A stretch of 61,757 nucleotides of DNA from an uncultured Victivallales bacterium. Its GTDB lineage: Bacteria > Verrucomicrobiota > Lentisphaeria > Victivallales > UBA1829. Position 1 is the first letter of the stretch, and the number at the start of each line of letters is the position of its first letter. The stretch lies in NCBI GenBank assembly GCA_934661375.1, contig CAKUJH010000020.1:1-61757 (forward strand), in the 5' to 3' direction. This document shows positions 24,776-33,575 of this stretch, piece by piece. The notes under the pieces were generated by a model. That model was not told the DNA's origin. It did no database searches and saw only the letters and a list, made by a program, of their open reading frames with translations. A program made the translations under genes and the position numbers.

Positions 24776-25858
24776 TTAAAAATAGCCTTTCATTTCTTCT
24801 TTTTCTGCCAGTTTTTTCAGGAACTGTTTGATTTTCGGAGTGCTGTTTTTGCCGCAGACCAGCGTAACGTCCGGAGTGTGGATCATTATCAGTTCTTCGG
24901 TGTCGATGGCGCAGAGCAGGTGATCCGGATCATTGGAAAAAGCAATGCAGCTGCGGGCGTCCAGCGCTTCAAATCTGCCGATTGCCACATTGTTGGCATC
25001 GTCGGCGCGGAAATGATTCCGGAGAGCTGTCCAGTTGCCGATGTCGTCCCAGTCGAATGAGGCTTCCAGCACCACAATGTTTTCCGCTTTTTCCATAATG
25101 GCGTAGTCGATGGAAATCTTGCGGCAGGCGGCATATTCCTTTTCCAGCTGGTCTTCGAAAGCGGGAGTTCCCCAGGCTTCGCAGAAATGCGCGGCTGTCT
25201 GCGCCAGGTCCGGAGCGTGCCGGCGCATGATGTCCAGAACGGTTCCGACCCGCCAGATGAACATGCCGCTGTTCCATTTGTAATTGCCTTCGGCGAGCAT
25301 TTCCCCGGCTTTTTCGCGGGACGGTTTTTCCACGAATCGGCGGACCTGGAAAAGGTGTTCGCCCAGTTCCTTGCCGCATTCGATATAACCGTAATCGGAA
25401 CTGGGGGTAAACGGTTTGATTCCGATGGTGGCGAGAACCGGTTTTTCCGCTGCGGCACGGCAGCAGATTTCCAGGTCTTTCTGCAGTTCCGCAACATTGT
25501 GAATGCAGTGATCGGACGGCATCAGAATCATGACGGCGTCTTCCGTTCCTGCTTTTTTGCGGATGATTCCTGCCGCCAGCGCCACGCACGGCGCCGTATC
25601 GCGTCCGCAGGGTTCGCCGATGATGTTTTCTTTCGGCAGCTGCGGCAGAAGCTGACGCATTTTCTCCGTATATTTCCGGTTGGTGATGATCAGAATATTT
25701 TCAAACGGAACCACCGGAATCAGCCGCAGCACGGTCTGTTCAATCAGAGTTTCCTTGCCGACAATATTGAGCAGCTGTTTCGGGGTGTTTTCCCGGCTGC
25801 ACGGCCAGAAGCGTTCTCCCTTGCCGCCTGCCATGATCACACAGTAAACATTATTCAT
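24776..25858 (-). CDS. manC: Mannose-1-phosphate guanylyltransferase
   Basis: Makes GDP-mannose from mannose-1-phosphate and GTP. 360 residues: the nucleotidyltransferase motif MAGGKGERFWPCSR (10-23) with TPKQ, the substrate site MPSDHCIH, the catalytic FVEKP and the YKWNSGMFIW segment. It lacks the C-terminal phosphomannose isomerase domain that bifunctional ManC/AlgA proteins carry. It overlaps the preceding glycosyltransferase gene by 8 bases. It supplies the substrate of gmd at 8471-9556, so the GDP-D-rhamnose route is split across two loci. Confidence 0.93.
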   Translation of the reverse strand: MNNVYCVIMAGGKGERFWPCSRENTPKQLLNIVGKETLIEQTVLRLIPVVPFENILIITNRKYTEKMRQLLPQLPKENIIGEPCGRDTAPCVALAAGIIRKKAGTEDAVMILMPSDHCIHNVAELQKDLEICCRAAAEKPVLATIGIKPFTPSSDYGYIECGKELGEHLFQVRRFVEKPSREKAGEMLAEGNYKWNSGMFIWRVGTVLDIMRRHAPDLAQTAAHFCEAWGTPAFEDQLEKEYAACRKISIDYAIMEKAENIVVLEASFDWDDIGNWTALRNHFRADDANNVAIGRFEALDARSCIAFSNDPDHLLCAIDTEELIMIHTPDVTLVCGKNSTPKIKQFLKKLAEKEEMKGYF

Positions 25859-26912
25859 TGCTCTCTCCCTTGTATGCGATCAGTTTATTTAATTTCAGTT
25901 TTCGGACATGCGCCCGGATCATGTCGTCGTAAGAATGAATCAGCCACAGCCGGCGCGGACATCTTTTGCGGTATTCGTCCAGAGCGTGAAGCATGAATTC
26001 CGCCAGCAGGACCGGGTGTGTGAATGCGGAGACGACCAGCGAGCGGAAAAAATAATACAGATTGCGTTTCCGTTTTGCCGGCAGCAGGGTTTCCTTGAAA
26101 GGAATCAGCTTGTAGATCCGCATGGCTTTCCGGCGCATGATGCGTGATTTCAGTTCTCCGATGGCAGTCAGAGCCATCTGGGACATCTGATGAAAACTGG
26201 CGTCCACTTTCGCCGGATCCAGTGCATTGGTGATCTGGTTTTCATGGATTCGCCAGGTTGCCAGTTTTTCCGGCAGAAAAACCACATTGGAATAACGTGC
26301 CGCCCGCATTCCCCAGAGATAATCGGCGGAACGTCCGAACGTGGTGCTGAACAATCCGGTTTTTTCAAACAGTTTCCGGCGGATCAGCAGCTGGGTAATG
26401 GAGGTGTAGACCGTTTTTCCGCCGAGATGCAGGTAAAAATCATGCGGAGCATAACGCAGATGGCAGATGTCCTGCGGAAAATCCACATGCCAGTTGTGCG
26501 CCACATAACTGGGCGACTCCTCCGAAATCTCATTGCCGTTGGCGTCCACCAGTTTGATGATGGAATCGCACAGATCACATTCCGGATGCGCTTCCAGCGC
26601 ACGCGTCATTTTTTCCAGACAGTCATTCTCCATTTCGTCGTCGCTGGTCGCGATGTAGACATATTTGCCGCGGGCTTTCCGGACCAGAAAATTCCAGGCT
26701 TCGTACAATCCGATCGGGACCTGCGCCACGGAGACGCGCGGGTCTTGCGCCGCCAGTTCCTGAAAAGTTTCCCAGGTGCCGTCCGAGGAAAAACTGTCGG
26801 CGATGAGCAGCTCCCAGTCCTGTGTCGTCTGGTTCAGGATCGAATCGATCCGAGGTTTCAGGAAACGGCTGGAATTGCGGGTCGGCAGCAGAATGGATAT
26901 CAATGGCGGCAT
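25851..26912 (-). CDS. Family 2 glycosyltransferase
   Basis: 353 residues with a GT-A fold. The N-terminus PLISILLPTRNSSRFLKPRI and the DSFSSDGTWE and TSDDEMEND (DXD-type metal site) segments are the GT2 hallmarks. The region around 200 (SADYLWGMRAARY) carries the acceptor-site acid. There is no transmembrane segment, so it acts at the cytosolic face of the inner membrane on a lipid-linked glycan. It overlaps manC by 8 bases and starts 3 bases after the 67-residue gene. The sugar transferred is not evident; D-rhamnose is an inference from the operon. Confidence 0.85.
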   Translation of the reverse strand: MPPLISILLPTRNSSRFLKPRIDSILNQTTQDWELLIADSFSSDGTWETFQELAAQDPRVSVAQVPIGLYEAWNFLVRKARGKYVYIATSDDEMENDCLEKMTRALEAHPECDLCDSIIKLVDANGNEISEESPSYVAHNWHVDFPQDICHLRYAPHDFYLHLGGKTVYTSITQLLIRRKLFEKTGLFSTTFGRSADYLWGMRAARYSNVVFLPEKLATWRIHENQITNALDPAKVDASFHQMSQMALTAIGELKSRIMRRKAMRIYKLIPFKETLLPAKRKRNLYYFFRSLVVSAFTHPVLLAEFMLHALDEYRKRCPRRLWLIHSYDDMIRAHVRKLKLNKLIAYKGESNE

Positions 26913-26915
26913 GAT

Positions 26916-27119
26916 TCAATACTCCTGCTTGATTTTGAATACAGGCAGTCCGAGCAGACAGAATTTTCTGACTCTGCCGTCCGTGCTCCGTTTCCATTTG
27001 CAGAGCGGAAGCACGCCGAGCAGCCGGATTTCGGATTCATTCCAGACCAGCCCCCGGTCCAGGGCGGCTTTCACATACCGCCGGAGCAGGTTTTTACATT
27101 TCATGACCGCTTCGCCCAT
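26916..27119 (-). CDS. Small 67-residue tail-like protein
   Basis: I do not recognise a function. The protein is basic and ends in RKFCLLGLPVFKIKQEY, preceded by IRLLGVLPLCKWKR. The same bipartite tail, an FG/LG-x-P-hydrophobic block twice with a basic linker, ends the GT2 protein at 28375 (VKYFGIPVIRI...VKLFGIPVWSK) and the GT4 protein at 29400 (YLFGFIYLGC...EFLGWPVYEK). It sits with 5- and 3-base gaps between two glycosyltransferase genes, which supports it being translated, either as a stand-alone tail domain or as the remnant of a lost enzyme. Confidence 0.6.
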   Translation of the reverse strand: MGEAVMKCKNLLRRYVKAALDRGLVWNESEIRLLGVLPLCKWKRSTDGRVRKFCLLGLPVFKIKQEY

Positions 27120-27124
27120 GCCGT

Positions 27125-28378
27125 TTATCCTTTCAGCCGGAATGCGGCGTCGATGACCGGAACATTGGCGTCCCAGCTCAGATAGCGTTCGAAATACCGC
27201 TTCGTGGCGTCGACCGCCTGCCGGTAATGTTCCGGGTTTTCCGTCAGGTCGTTGATTGCCGCGGCAAAGGCTTCCGGTTCATTGGCGAGAATGCAGCCGT
27301 TGTCATGCTTGTCGGCAAAACCGTCGATTCCCCAGTCCGTGGTCACGACCGGAACGCCGCGTGCCATGGAATCCAGCGTTTTGATTTTCATGCCGGTTCC
27401 GCCTTGCAGCGGACAGATCGACAGCCGGGTTTCCGCGTAAAGTTCATCCAGATCCGGCGCGTAATTGATGCGGCGGATGCCCAGTTTCTCCGCTTTGCGG
27501 ACATGCTCCGGATGATCCTGATCCAGCACGGTCCACACTTTTCCGCAGACCGCCACCCGGACATTTTTGCGGACATGCGGCATGACGTTGTCAATGAACC
27601 AGATGACTCCCCGGACGTTATGCGGATTGGTGAATCCCAGAAACAGGGCGTCAATGTTTTTTTCCTTCCGCGGCAGGGTCCGCCCTTTGAGGGAATGCGG
27701 AAAATGACGGAATTTCTGCTGCGGCAGAAGTTTTTCAAAAAAGCATTTTTCGTCGGCGGAAATGCACAGCACTTCATGAAACAGACTCATGAGTTTGATT
27801 TCGCGCGGCATGATCCACATCATGGCGTCCAGTCCGGAAAGCAGAAAGCCGTTCATCATGTACGAGGCGTCCTGCGCACTGTAAACCAGCCGGGTGTCCG
27901 GATCGAATTTCGTGTACTTGATCAGTTCCGCCATCTGAATGTAATGGACATTGACCGCATCGTAATGGGTGTTGTTCACCAGCTGCTGGAAATATTCCGC
28001 GCATTCGGCGTTCACCCAGCCGAAATCAAATTCCATGGAGGGAATCTGCTCTTCGGTCCGTTCGGTGATCCGCCGGATCCAGAGCGGCAGTCCGAACAGC
28101 CAGAAACTTTCCTTGTGCAGCTGTTCCTTCACCACGGTTTTCCGCGGCGCGGGCTTATGGCGGTCCGGCGTATACAGATACAGCTTGTCTATCAGCTGAT
28201 ATTTTTTATTCAGTTCATCAAAATTGTCGAAAGTGTTCCAGAGGTCGCCGATGGAAAACATGTCAATGGTGCAGCCCCGGCTTTTCAGCATGGACATCAT
28301 TTCGAACACATAGCTGTTGCATCCGACGTCATGATTCAGAAAATTGCTGTGATAGACCAGCAGGACCCGTTTGCTCAT
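27125..28378 (-). CDS. Family 4 glycosyltransferase
   Basis: 417 residues with a GT-B fold. The N-terminal half (VLLVYHSNFLNHDVGC...) is the acceptor domain. The C-terminal half shows the nucleotide-sugar binding region LFLGFTNPHNVRGV, then LYAETRLSICPLQGGTGMKIKTLDSMARGVPVVTT, quoted in part here as GTGMKIKTLDSMARG. This GTG-K-x-x-x-x-MA-G-P pattern is typical of GT4 enzymes. There is no membrane segment. It overlaps the next gene upstream (28375) by 4 bases in ATGA. Confidence 0.85.
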   Translation of the reverse strand: MSKRVLLVYHSNFLNHDVGCNSYVFEMMSMLKSRGCTIDMFSIGDLWNTFDNFDELNKKYQLIDKLYLYTPDRHKPAPRKTVVKEQLHKESFWLFGLPLWIRRITERTEEQIPSMEFDFGWVNAECAEYFQQLVNNTHYDAVNVHYIQMAELIKYTKFDPDTRLVYSAQDASYMMNGFLLSGLDAMMWIMPREIKLMSLFHEVLCISADEKCFFEKLLPQQKFRHFPHSLKGRTLPRKEKNIDALFLGFTNPHNVRGVIWFIDNVMPHVRKNVRVAVCGKVWTVLDQDHPEHVRKAEKLGIRRINYAPDLDELYAETRLSICPLQGGTGMKIKTLDSMARGVPVVTTDWGIDGFADKHDNGCILANEPEAFAAAINDLTENPEHYRQAVDATKRYFERYLSWDANVPVIDAAFRLKG

Positions 28379-29409
28379 AAGACTTTCCTTTTGCTCCAGA
28401 CCGGAATGCCGAACAGTTTCACTTTCATCCCGCCGGTGGTATGGAGGATGCGGATGACCGGAATGCCGAAATATTTGACCGTGGTGCGGCTCATGAGCCA
28501 GTCGGTATCAGGGTCCAGTTCCTCCGGCCGGACCGGATAGGAATATTCGTACAGGTTGAATTTCGTGCAGCTGCCGTCCGCCGGTTCCGCGGGCAGTTCC
28601 TTCACTGCCGCCTGCATTGCGGGACAGAGTTTCGGCATGACAATTTCCAGCAGTCGGTTCGGAACAATATGTTCACGGAACATTTTTTCTGCGTCCTGCA
28701 TGGTGAATTCCGGCATCATGGCGGAATAAACCTCAAAAATGGATTTGACGCATTCAACGTTGGAAATGCCCGTGGCGGTTGCCGAATATCCGCCGTGCCG
28801 GTACGAGGTGAAACAATGCGGCACAAACACGAAGGGATAACCTACGGTAAGCATACGCAGAATCAGGTTGTAATCCGCCGCACTCCGGTAGGATTTGATA
28901 TTGAATCCGCCCATGTAAAGGAAGGCATCCCGCCGCGCAAACATGGTCTGGTGACAGAACGGCATACGCATGAGCGCGCTGCCGATGCTGGTGAATACCT
29001 TATGCACCGGAAATTCGCGGTCCAGCACGTAAGACGGCGCAAAGGAGAACACCGCACCGGAATTTTCCAGAGCTTCCACGGTCCATTCCACGCCGCGCGG
29101 ATCATGCCAGAAATCGTCGGAGTTCAGAAATGCCACATAGTCCCCGGTTGCCATGCGCGCGCCTTTGTTCATGGCATCATACAATCCTTTGTCCGGTTCG
29201 GATATATATTTGATCCAGCCCTTGGCTGCATATTTCCGCACTACATCCATGGTGCCGTCCGTCGAATTGCCGTCGACCACGATATGCTCAATGTTTTTAT
29301 AGGTCTGATTATGAACGGATTTCAGACACTGGATGAAACTGTTGATCCGTCCGGCTTTCCGCAGATTGAAAATAATCGTGACTACACTGACTTTGCTTTT
29401 CAGTTCCAT
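28375..29409 (-). CDS. Family 2 glycosyltransferase with bipartite C-terminal tail
   Basis: 344 residues. VSVVTIIFNLRKAGR, the DGNSTDGTMDV loop, KGLYDAMNKG and AFLNSDDFW (metal-binding DD) mark a GT2 enzyme like WcaA/WcaE types. The C-terminal 35 residues form a tail with two FGIPV blocks (TTVKYFGIPVIRI and KVKLFGIPVWSK), matching the tails of the two neighbouring proteins. It overlaps the upstream GT4 gene by 10 bases and the downstream one by 4, so all are translationally coupled. Confidence 0.88.
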   Translation of the reverse strand: MELKSKVSVVTIIFNLRKAGRINSFIQCLKSVHNQTYKNIEHIVVDGNSTDGTMDVVRKYAAKGWIKYISEPDKGLYDAMNKGARMATGDYVAFLNSDDFWHDPRGVEWTVEALENSGAVFSFAPSYVLDREFPVHKVFTSIGSALMRMPFCHQTMFARRDAFLYMGGFNIKSYRSAADYNLILRMLTVGYPFVFVPHCFTSYRHGGYSATATGISNVECVKSIFEVYSAMMPEFTMQDAEKMFREHIVPNRLLEIVMPKLCPAMQAAVKELPAEPADGSCTKFNLYEYSYPVRPEELDPDTDWLMSRTTVKYFGIPVIRILHTTGGMKVKLFGIPVWSKRKVL

Positions 29410-30632
29410 CCGAATTTCTCCTTATTTTTTTCATAGACCGGCCAACCGAGAAATTCAATCCGGCGGAGCTGTTTGTTGTTGTAATATTTCGTGCAGCCGA
29501 GATAAATGAATCCGAACAGATACATTTTTTCGATCCGCTGCCATGGAATGTTGTACCCGAAATATTTTGCCGCAATGTTCCAGAGACGGTTCGGCAGGAA
29601 ACGCTGAAGCAGATACCGGAAGGAAATCCGCCGGGACTTCGGCAAAGCCCCCCAGCCTTTGACCCGTGCGGTCTGTTCCAGTTTCGCGCGGTCCGGACAG
29701 CATTTGCTGTTGATCCATTTGCAGATGTCGTACCGGTTCTTCTCCCATTGCGCATAGCCGTCGCGGATGTATTCGTACGCCGCCCGCTGAATCGCTTTGA
29801 TGTCCGCCGGACGCGGCAGCGGGGCGGGGGCATCGCGCAGTTCATACAGCAGACCCGTTTTCCCGTTGACGATGTATTCGTTCATGGTCGGGTTGTTGAC
29901 CGCGATGACGCAGCGTCCGAGCGCCATGGCTTCCAGAAAACTCATGCCGATCCCTTCGAGATGACGCGGTGCGATGTATATGGCGGATTTTTTCAGATCA
30001 TCCGTCATCTGTTCGCGGGTTTCATACCAGGTGGAAACGGTCATTTTTTTGCCGGGAAACATTTCCTGTTCCGGCTCAATCCGCTTTTCCTTCGGATCAT
30101 ACGCCTTGTGGAAATGAATGGCGTCATAATCAAAATTTTTCAGGAGAGCCGCCACGGTATGCGGGTTGATTTTGGCGATTCTCTGCCAGGAGAATATGGA
30201 TTTTTCATCGCCGTATTCCAGTTTTTCCGCGGGCTTCGGGAAATACTGAATGTATTTGGAGCAGAAACCCAAGGCAGTCAGTTCGTCATGAACCGTTCTG
30301 CTGAAATTGATGATGGTGAATTCAGAATATTCCGCCCACAGCGGGTTCTGGATGGTTACGCCGCCGATGTAATAATCATACATGGGGAAGAACACTCCGC
30401 GTCCGAACAGAATATGCTTCCGCATTTCCCGGATGGACGGCATGACCTGGAAAATCACCACGACATCGTAATATTTTCTCCGGATTGCAGCCAGATTTGC
30501 GTATGACGCCGGATCCTGCGGATCCATAGTACAGTATTCCACATCAAAATGCTCTTTCAGCATTTCCTGAAGAAATACCGTGGATTTGGTCAGCGAATGA
30601 AATCCGTGACCGATATACAGCAGATGCTTCAT
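29400..30632 (-). CDS. Family 4-like glycosyltransferase with C-terminal tail
   Basis: 410 residues. The N-terminal GT-B half begins HLLYIGHGFHSLTKS; the C-terminal half has APRHLEGIGMSFLEAMALGR and NPTMNEYIVNGKTGLLY, which carry the E-x7-E-type donor-site motif of GT4. After about residue 350 come a region rich in Arg, Trp and Tyr and a terminal YLFGFIYLGC...EFLGWPVYEKN tail shared with neighbours. It overlaps the rmd-like gene by 4 bases (ATGA). It probably acts on the same lipid-linked glycan. Confidence 0.8.
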   Translation of the reverse strand: MKHLLYIGHGFHSLTKSTVFLQEMLKEHFDVEYCTMDPQDPASYANLAAIRRKYYDVVVIFQVMPSIREMRKHILFGRGVFFPMYDYYIGGVTIQNPLWAEYSEFTIINFSRTVHDELTALGFCSKYIQYFPKPAEKLEYGDEKSIFSWQRIAKINPHTVAALLKNFDYDAIHFHKAYDPKEKRIEPEQEMFPGKKMTVSTWYETREQMTDDLKKSAIYIAPRHLEGIGMSFLEAMALGRCVIAVNNPTMNEYIVNGKTGLLYELRDAPAPLPRPADIKAIQRAAYEYIRDGYAQWEKNRYDICKWINSKCCPDRAKLEQTARVKGWGALPKSRRISFRYLLQRFLPNRLWNIAAKYFGYNIPWQRIEKMYLFGFIYLGCTKYYNNKQLRRIEFLGWPVYEKNKEKFGWN

Positions 30633-31582
30633 TTCCCTTCTCCCTGGAAATATTCTATCATATTGATCAAAGTCTGTTTCAGTTCAATTTCCGGCTGCCA
30701 GCCGGTTTCGTTCTTCAGCTTCGAATTGTCTCCGCAGATGACCATGTTTTCTGTCGGACGCAGCCGCGCGGGATCGACTTTCAATTCCACCTGAATGGAC
30801 AGCAGTTCCGCCAGCAGAGCAATAATGTCGCGCAGCCGGACACCTTTGCCGCTGCATACGTTGTAGACTTCTCCGCGGCGTCCCTGTTTCAGCAGCAGGT
30901 AATAAGCGCGGACAACGTCGCGGACATCCAGAAAATCGCGGACGACATCCACATTGCCGACCAGCATTTCATGTTTGCCCGGCTGTCCGGCGGCATTCAC
31001 CAGCTGCTGGACGAAAGACGGTATGACGAAGATGCTTTTCTGCCGCGGACCGATATGGTTGAAGGAACGGGTCATGATGAAGTCGATTCCGAAACCGTCC
31101 GCATAAAGTTTACCCAGCATTTCCTGCGCGGCTTTGGCGGCGGCATACGGACTTCCCGGCCGCAATTCAAATTGTTCCGTCAGCGGCATTTCCGATGCGT
31201 CGCGGCTGCCGTATTCTTCGGATGAACCGATGGAAAGAATCCGCACCGGAAATTGCAGTTCCCGAACCGCTTCGGCGATATTCATCAGAATGGAGGTGTT
31301 GTTGGTGAAACATTCCGGCGGATTTTTCCAGCTGGCGGAAACGGAACTGATGGATGCCAGATGCAGAATGTAATCAGGACGGAATTCCGCCAGAAGTGCT
31401 TTGACTGCTTCCGCATCCTTGAGATTCAGCTGACGGTATTTGATCTGCGGAAAAGCGGACGGCATAGCGTCGGCAATATCCACGCCCAATATATCCGCCT
31501 CCGGTTCGACCTGCCGCAGATATTCCAGAAAATAACCGGAAACAAAACCGCCTGCGCCGGTTATGAAAAAATTTTTTCCCAT
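30629..31582 (-). CDS. rmd: NAD-dependent epimerase/dehydratase, probable GDP-6-deoxy-D-mannose reductase
   Basis: 317 residues of the extended SDR family. TGAGGFVSG (8-16) binds the nucleotide; catalytic Tyr146 and Lys150 lie in SPYAAAKAAQE. RSFNHIGPRQ, RDFLDVRDVVRAY and the RLRPTENMVICGDNSKL segment resemble Rmd, which reduces the Gmd product to GDP-D-rhamnose. It could instead be another GDP- or UDP-sugar epimerase. It is the first gene of the operon, with the promoter at 31654-31681. Confidence 0.72.
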   Translation of the reverse strand: MGKNFFITGAGGFVSGYFLEYLRQVEPEADILGVDIADAMPSAFPQIKYRQLNLKDAEAVKALLAEFRPDYILHLASISSVSASWKNPPECFTNNTSILMNIAEAVRELQFPVRILSIGSSEEYGSRDASEMPLTEQFELRPGSPYAAAKAAQEMLGKLYADGFGIDFIMTRSFNHIGPRQKSIFVIPSFVQQLVNAAGQPGKHEMLVGNVDVVRDFLDVRDVVRAYYLLLKQGRRGEVYNVCSGKGVRLRDIIALLAELLSIQVELKVDPARLRPTENMVICGDNSKLKNETGWQPEIELKQTLINMIEYFQGEGK

Positions 31583-31653
31583 TGATTCGCCATCTGTGTT
31601 TGTTTTTTTTCTGAAGTTTCAGCAGAAATCGTTCATTACAGAAACTTCATCTT

Positions 31654-31681
31654 AATATAGCATTGCTATTCGCCAATACAA
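31654..31681 (-). promoter_or_regulatory. Promoter of the rmd-glycosyltransferase-manC-fumC operon
   Basis: Minus strand TTGTAT (31681-31676), 16 bases ending TGC, TATATT (31659-31654). The TG one base before the -10 box makes it an extended -10 promoter. The leader is about 65 bases. Confidence 0.6.
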
Positions 31682-31742
31682 CCGGAATCCACGTCATTTT
31701 CCGAAAAAACCTTCCGCGGAGACAGACCGTGCGTAAAACTTT

Positions 31743-33575
31743 TCAGCCGTCTTTCTGCCGGTGTACCGTGAAGCGCGTGAGCAGCATAGACGGTTCCGCC
31801 GAAGCCAGCTTCACCTGCAGTTCCTCATCCATTTTTGCATGTGCGCAGGCGCGGCTTTTGAATTCGTATGCCAGTTCCGGAATCAGCAATGTGGTGGAAT
31901 CGTTGATCCGGTTGACCGCAACCGCCCGTCCGGTCCAGTCCGGATGACGCGCCAGATATACCAGCGTGAAGTATTCATTGCTCTGCCGTTCCGCTTTTCT
32001 CCGGACCGCCGCTTCCTTTTCCGCAGGAATGAACCGTTCTTCCAGTTCTTCCGAAGTCATCAGTTCTTCCCCGGCAAGGTATCTGCGCAGCTGCTGGTGT
32101 GCCAGCAGATCGGCATAACGCCGCAGCGGACTGGTAACCCGGACATAGCAGTCAAGTCCCAGCCCTGCATGGGGTTCCGGCGAAGTGGTTACATAGCCGG
32201 GGGTGCAGAGTTTGCGCTGCTGATACATGACGCTGAGCGTGTCGCCTTCCAGTTTTTCTTCGCATGGCGACTGTGCCGCGAAGGGAAGGGAAATTTCTTT
32301 TTCCACGGCAAAAGAAGCGACCGCCGCTCCTGCCGCCAGCATGGCGTTGGCAACCAGTTCCCGTTCCGGGGTGATGGCTGCCGGTTCAATGACAATATCA
32401 CCGTCCCGCAGAAATACCTGAACTTCCGGCAGACGGATCAGCAGTGCGCCATGATCCAGACGCCATTGGCGGAAACGTTCCAGCGCATCGCCGATTTCCG
32501 CAAGCGGAGATTCCGTCATGCGCGGCGCGGCGCTTTCATACGTGAGACGTTCCACCCGGACTTTGCTCCGGCAGATTTTTTCCAGTTTCGGAACACCTTG
32601 TCCGTCAATGCGTATTCCGAAGCTGAGCGCAGGCGATGTTTCCTGCAAGCCCAGACCAAACTGCCGGGTTGCGGATTCCGGCAGCATGGTGATTACCCGG
32701 TCGGGCAGATACAGATTTTCTCCCGCCGCCGAGGCAAACAGATCCGCTTCCGAACCGGGAGCAACAACCGCCGCGGGATCCGCTACATGCACCCAGAGCA
32801 GACCATCGGCAAAACCGATGGCGTCATCCGGATCACTGCTGCCGGCATTGTCGATCGCAAGAGCGGTCTGCCCCGTGAGGTCAACCCGTTCTTCTTCCGG
32901 CAGCGGAGGAAGCGCAAAAGACGGCACTTCCAGATCGACTCCCAGACGCGCCGGAAAGGGATTTTCCGTATCTTGCCATACGCCCAGCCGGACCAGCAGC
33001 GCGTGTGCTTTTTCGGGAATCACTTCGATTTCCAGATCTTTCAGAATACGGCAGTTCTGACTGCCGCCGCGGGCAAAAGCCTCAATTTCACACATCGTCT
33101 GACGGTCTTCCGGCAGAATGGCTCCATTACGGATGCGGGACAACAGCGCCTGATACTGTTCCCGGACCCGGTTTTTTTCGCGGACAGCCTGCAATGCGGC
33201 TTCGATTTCCGCTTTGGGACGGGCTTGGACGCCGTCTTCCGGAGAACCGGTGAAATACATGCCGTCTTTCAGCAGCAGGTAGCCCGCCCACGCCGTCTGC
33301 GGAGTGTATGCGGAAAACAGCAGATCGCAGAAATCGGGGAAAGAGAATTTTTCTTCCCCCATCAGTTCCAGCATTTCATTCAGATCCGGCGTGTCGGGCA
33401 ATGCCGCGGGCAGCTGACTGCATGGACCGGGATGCACAAATTCCACGTCTTTCGGCCGGACCGATTTGCTGCCGCCGCCTTCGATGCGGATCTCGATTTT
33501 GTCTTTCCCCGCGTTCTGGACCAGGGCGCATTTCCCGTGATAAGCCAGCAGGGTTCCGGTGTGAAGAATATTCAT
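31743..33575 (-). CDS. RNase II/RNase R-family exoribonuclease
   Basis: 610 residues with the RNB catalytic domain. The four catalytic aspartates are in AIDNAGSSDPDDAIGF, beginning near residue 240; the later YVRVTSPLRRYADLLAHQQL is the second RNB signature. RNB enzymes degrade RNA 3' to 5'. A cold-shock-like N-terminus (1-55) and a possible S1-like C-terminus flank the domain. It starts 1 base inside the yihY stop (TGATG), so it is translationally coupled. No terminator is clear downstream. Whether it is RNase II or R type cannot be decided. Confidence 0.85.
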   Translation of the reverse strand: MNILHTGTLLAYHGKCALVQNAGKDKIEIRIEGGGSKSVRPKDVEFVHPGPCSQLPAALPDTPDLNEMLELMGEEKFSFPDFCDLLFSAYTPQTAWAGYLLLKDGMYFTGSPEDGVQARPKAEIEAALQAVREKNRVREQYQALLSRIRNGAILPEDRQTMCEIEAFARGGSQNCRILKDLEIEVIPEKAHALLVRLGVWQDTENPFPARLGVDLEVPSFALPPLPEEERVDLTGQTALAIDNAGSSDPDDAIGFADGLLWVHVADPAAVVAPGSEADLFASAAGENLYLPDRVITMLPESATRQFGLGLQETSPALSFGIRIDGQGVPKLEKICRSKVRVERLTYESAAPRMTESPLAEIGDALERFRQWRLDHGALLIRLPEVQVFLRDGDIVIEPAAITPERELVANAMLAAGAAVASFAVEKEISLPFAAQSPCEEKLEGDTLSVMYQQRKLCTPGYVTTSPEPHAGLGLDCYVRVTSPLRRYADLLAHQQLRRYLAGEELMTSEELEERFIPAEKEAAVRRKAERQSNEYFTLVYLARHPDWTGRAVAVNRINDSTTLLIPELAYEFKSRACAHAKMDEELQVKLASAEPSMLLTRFTVHRQKDG

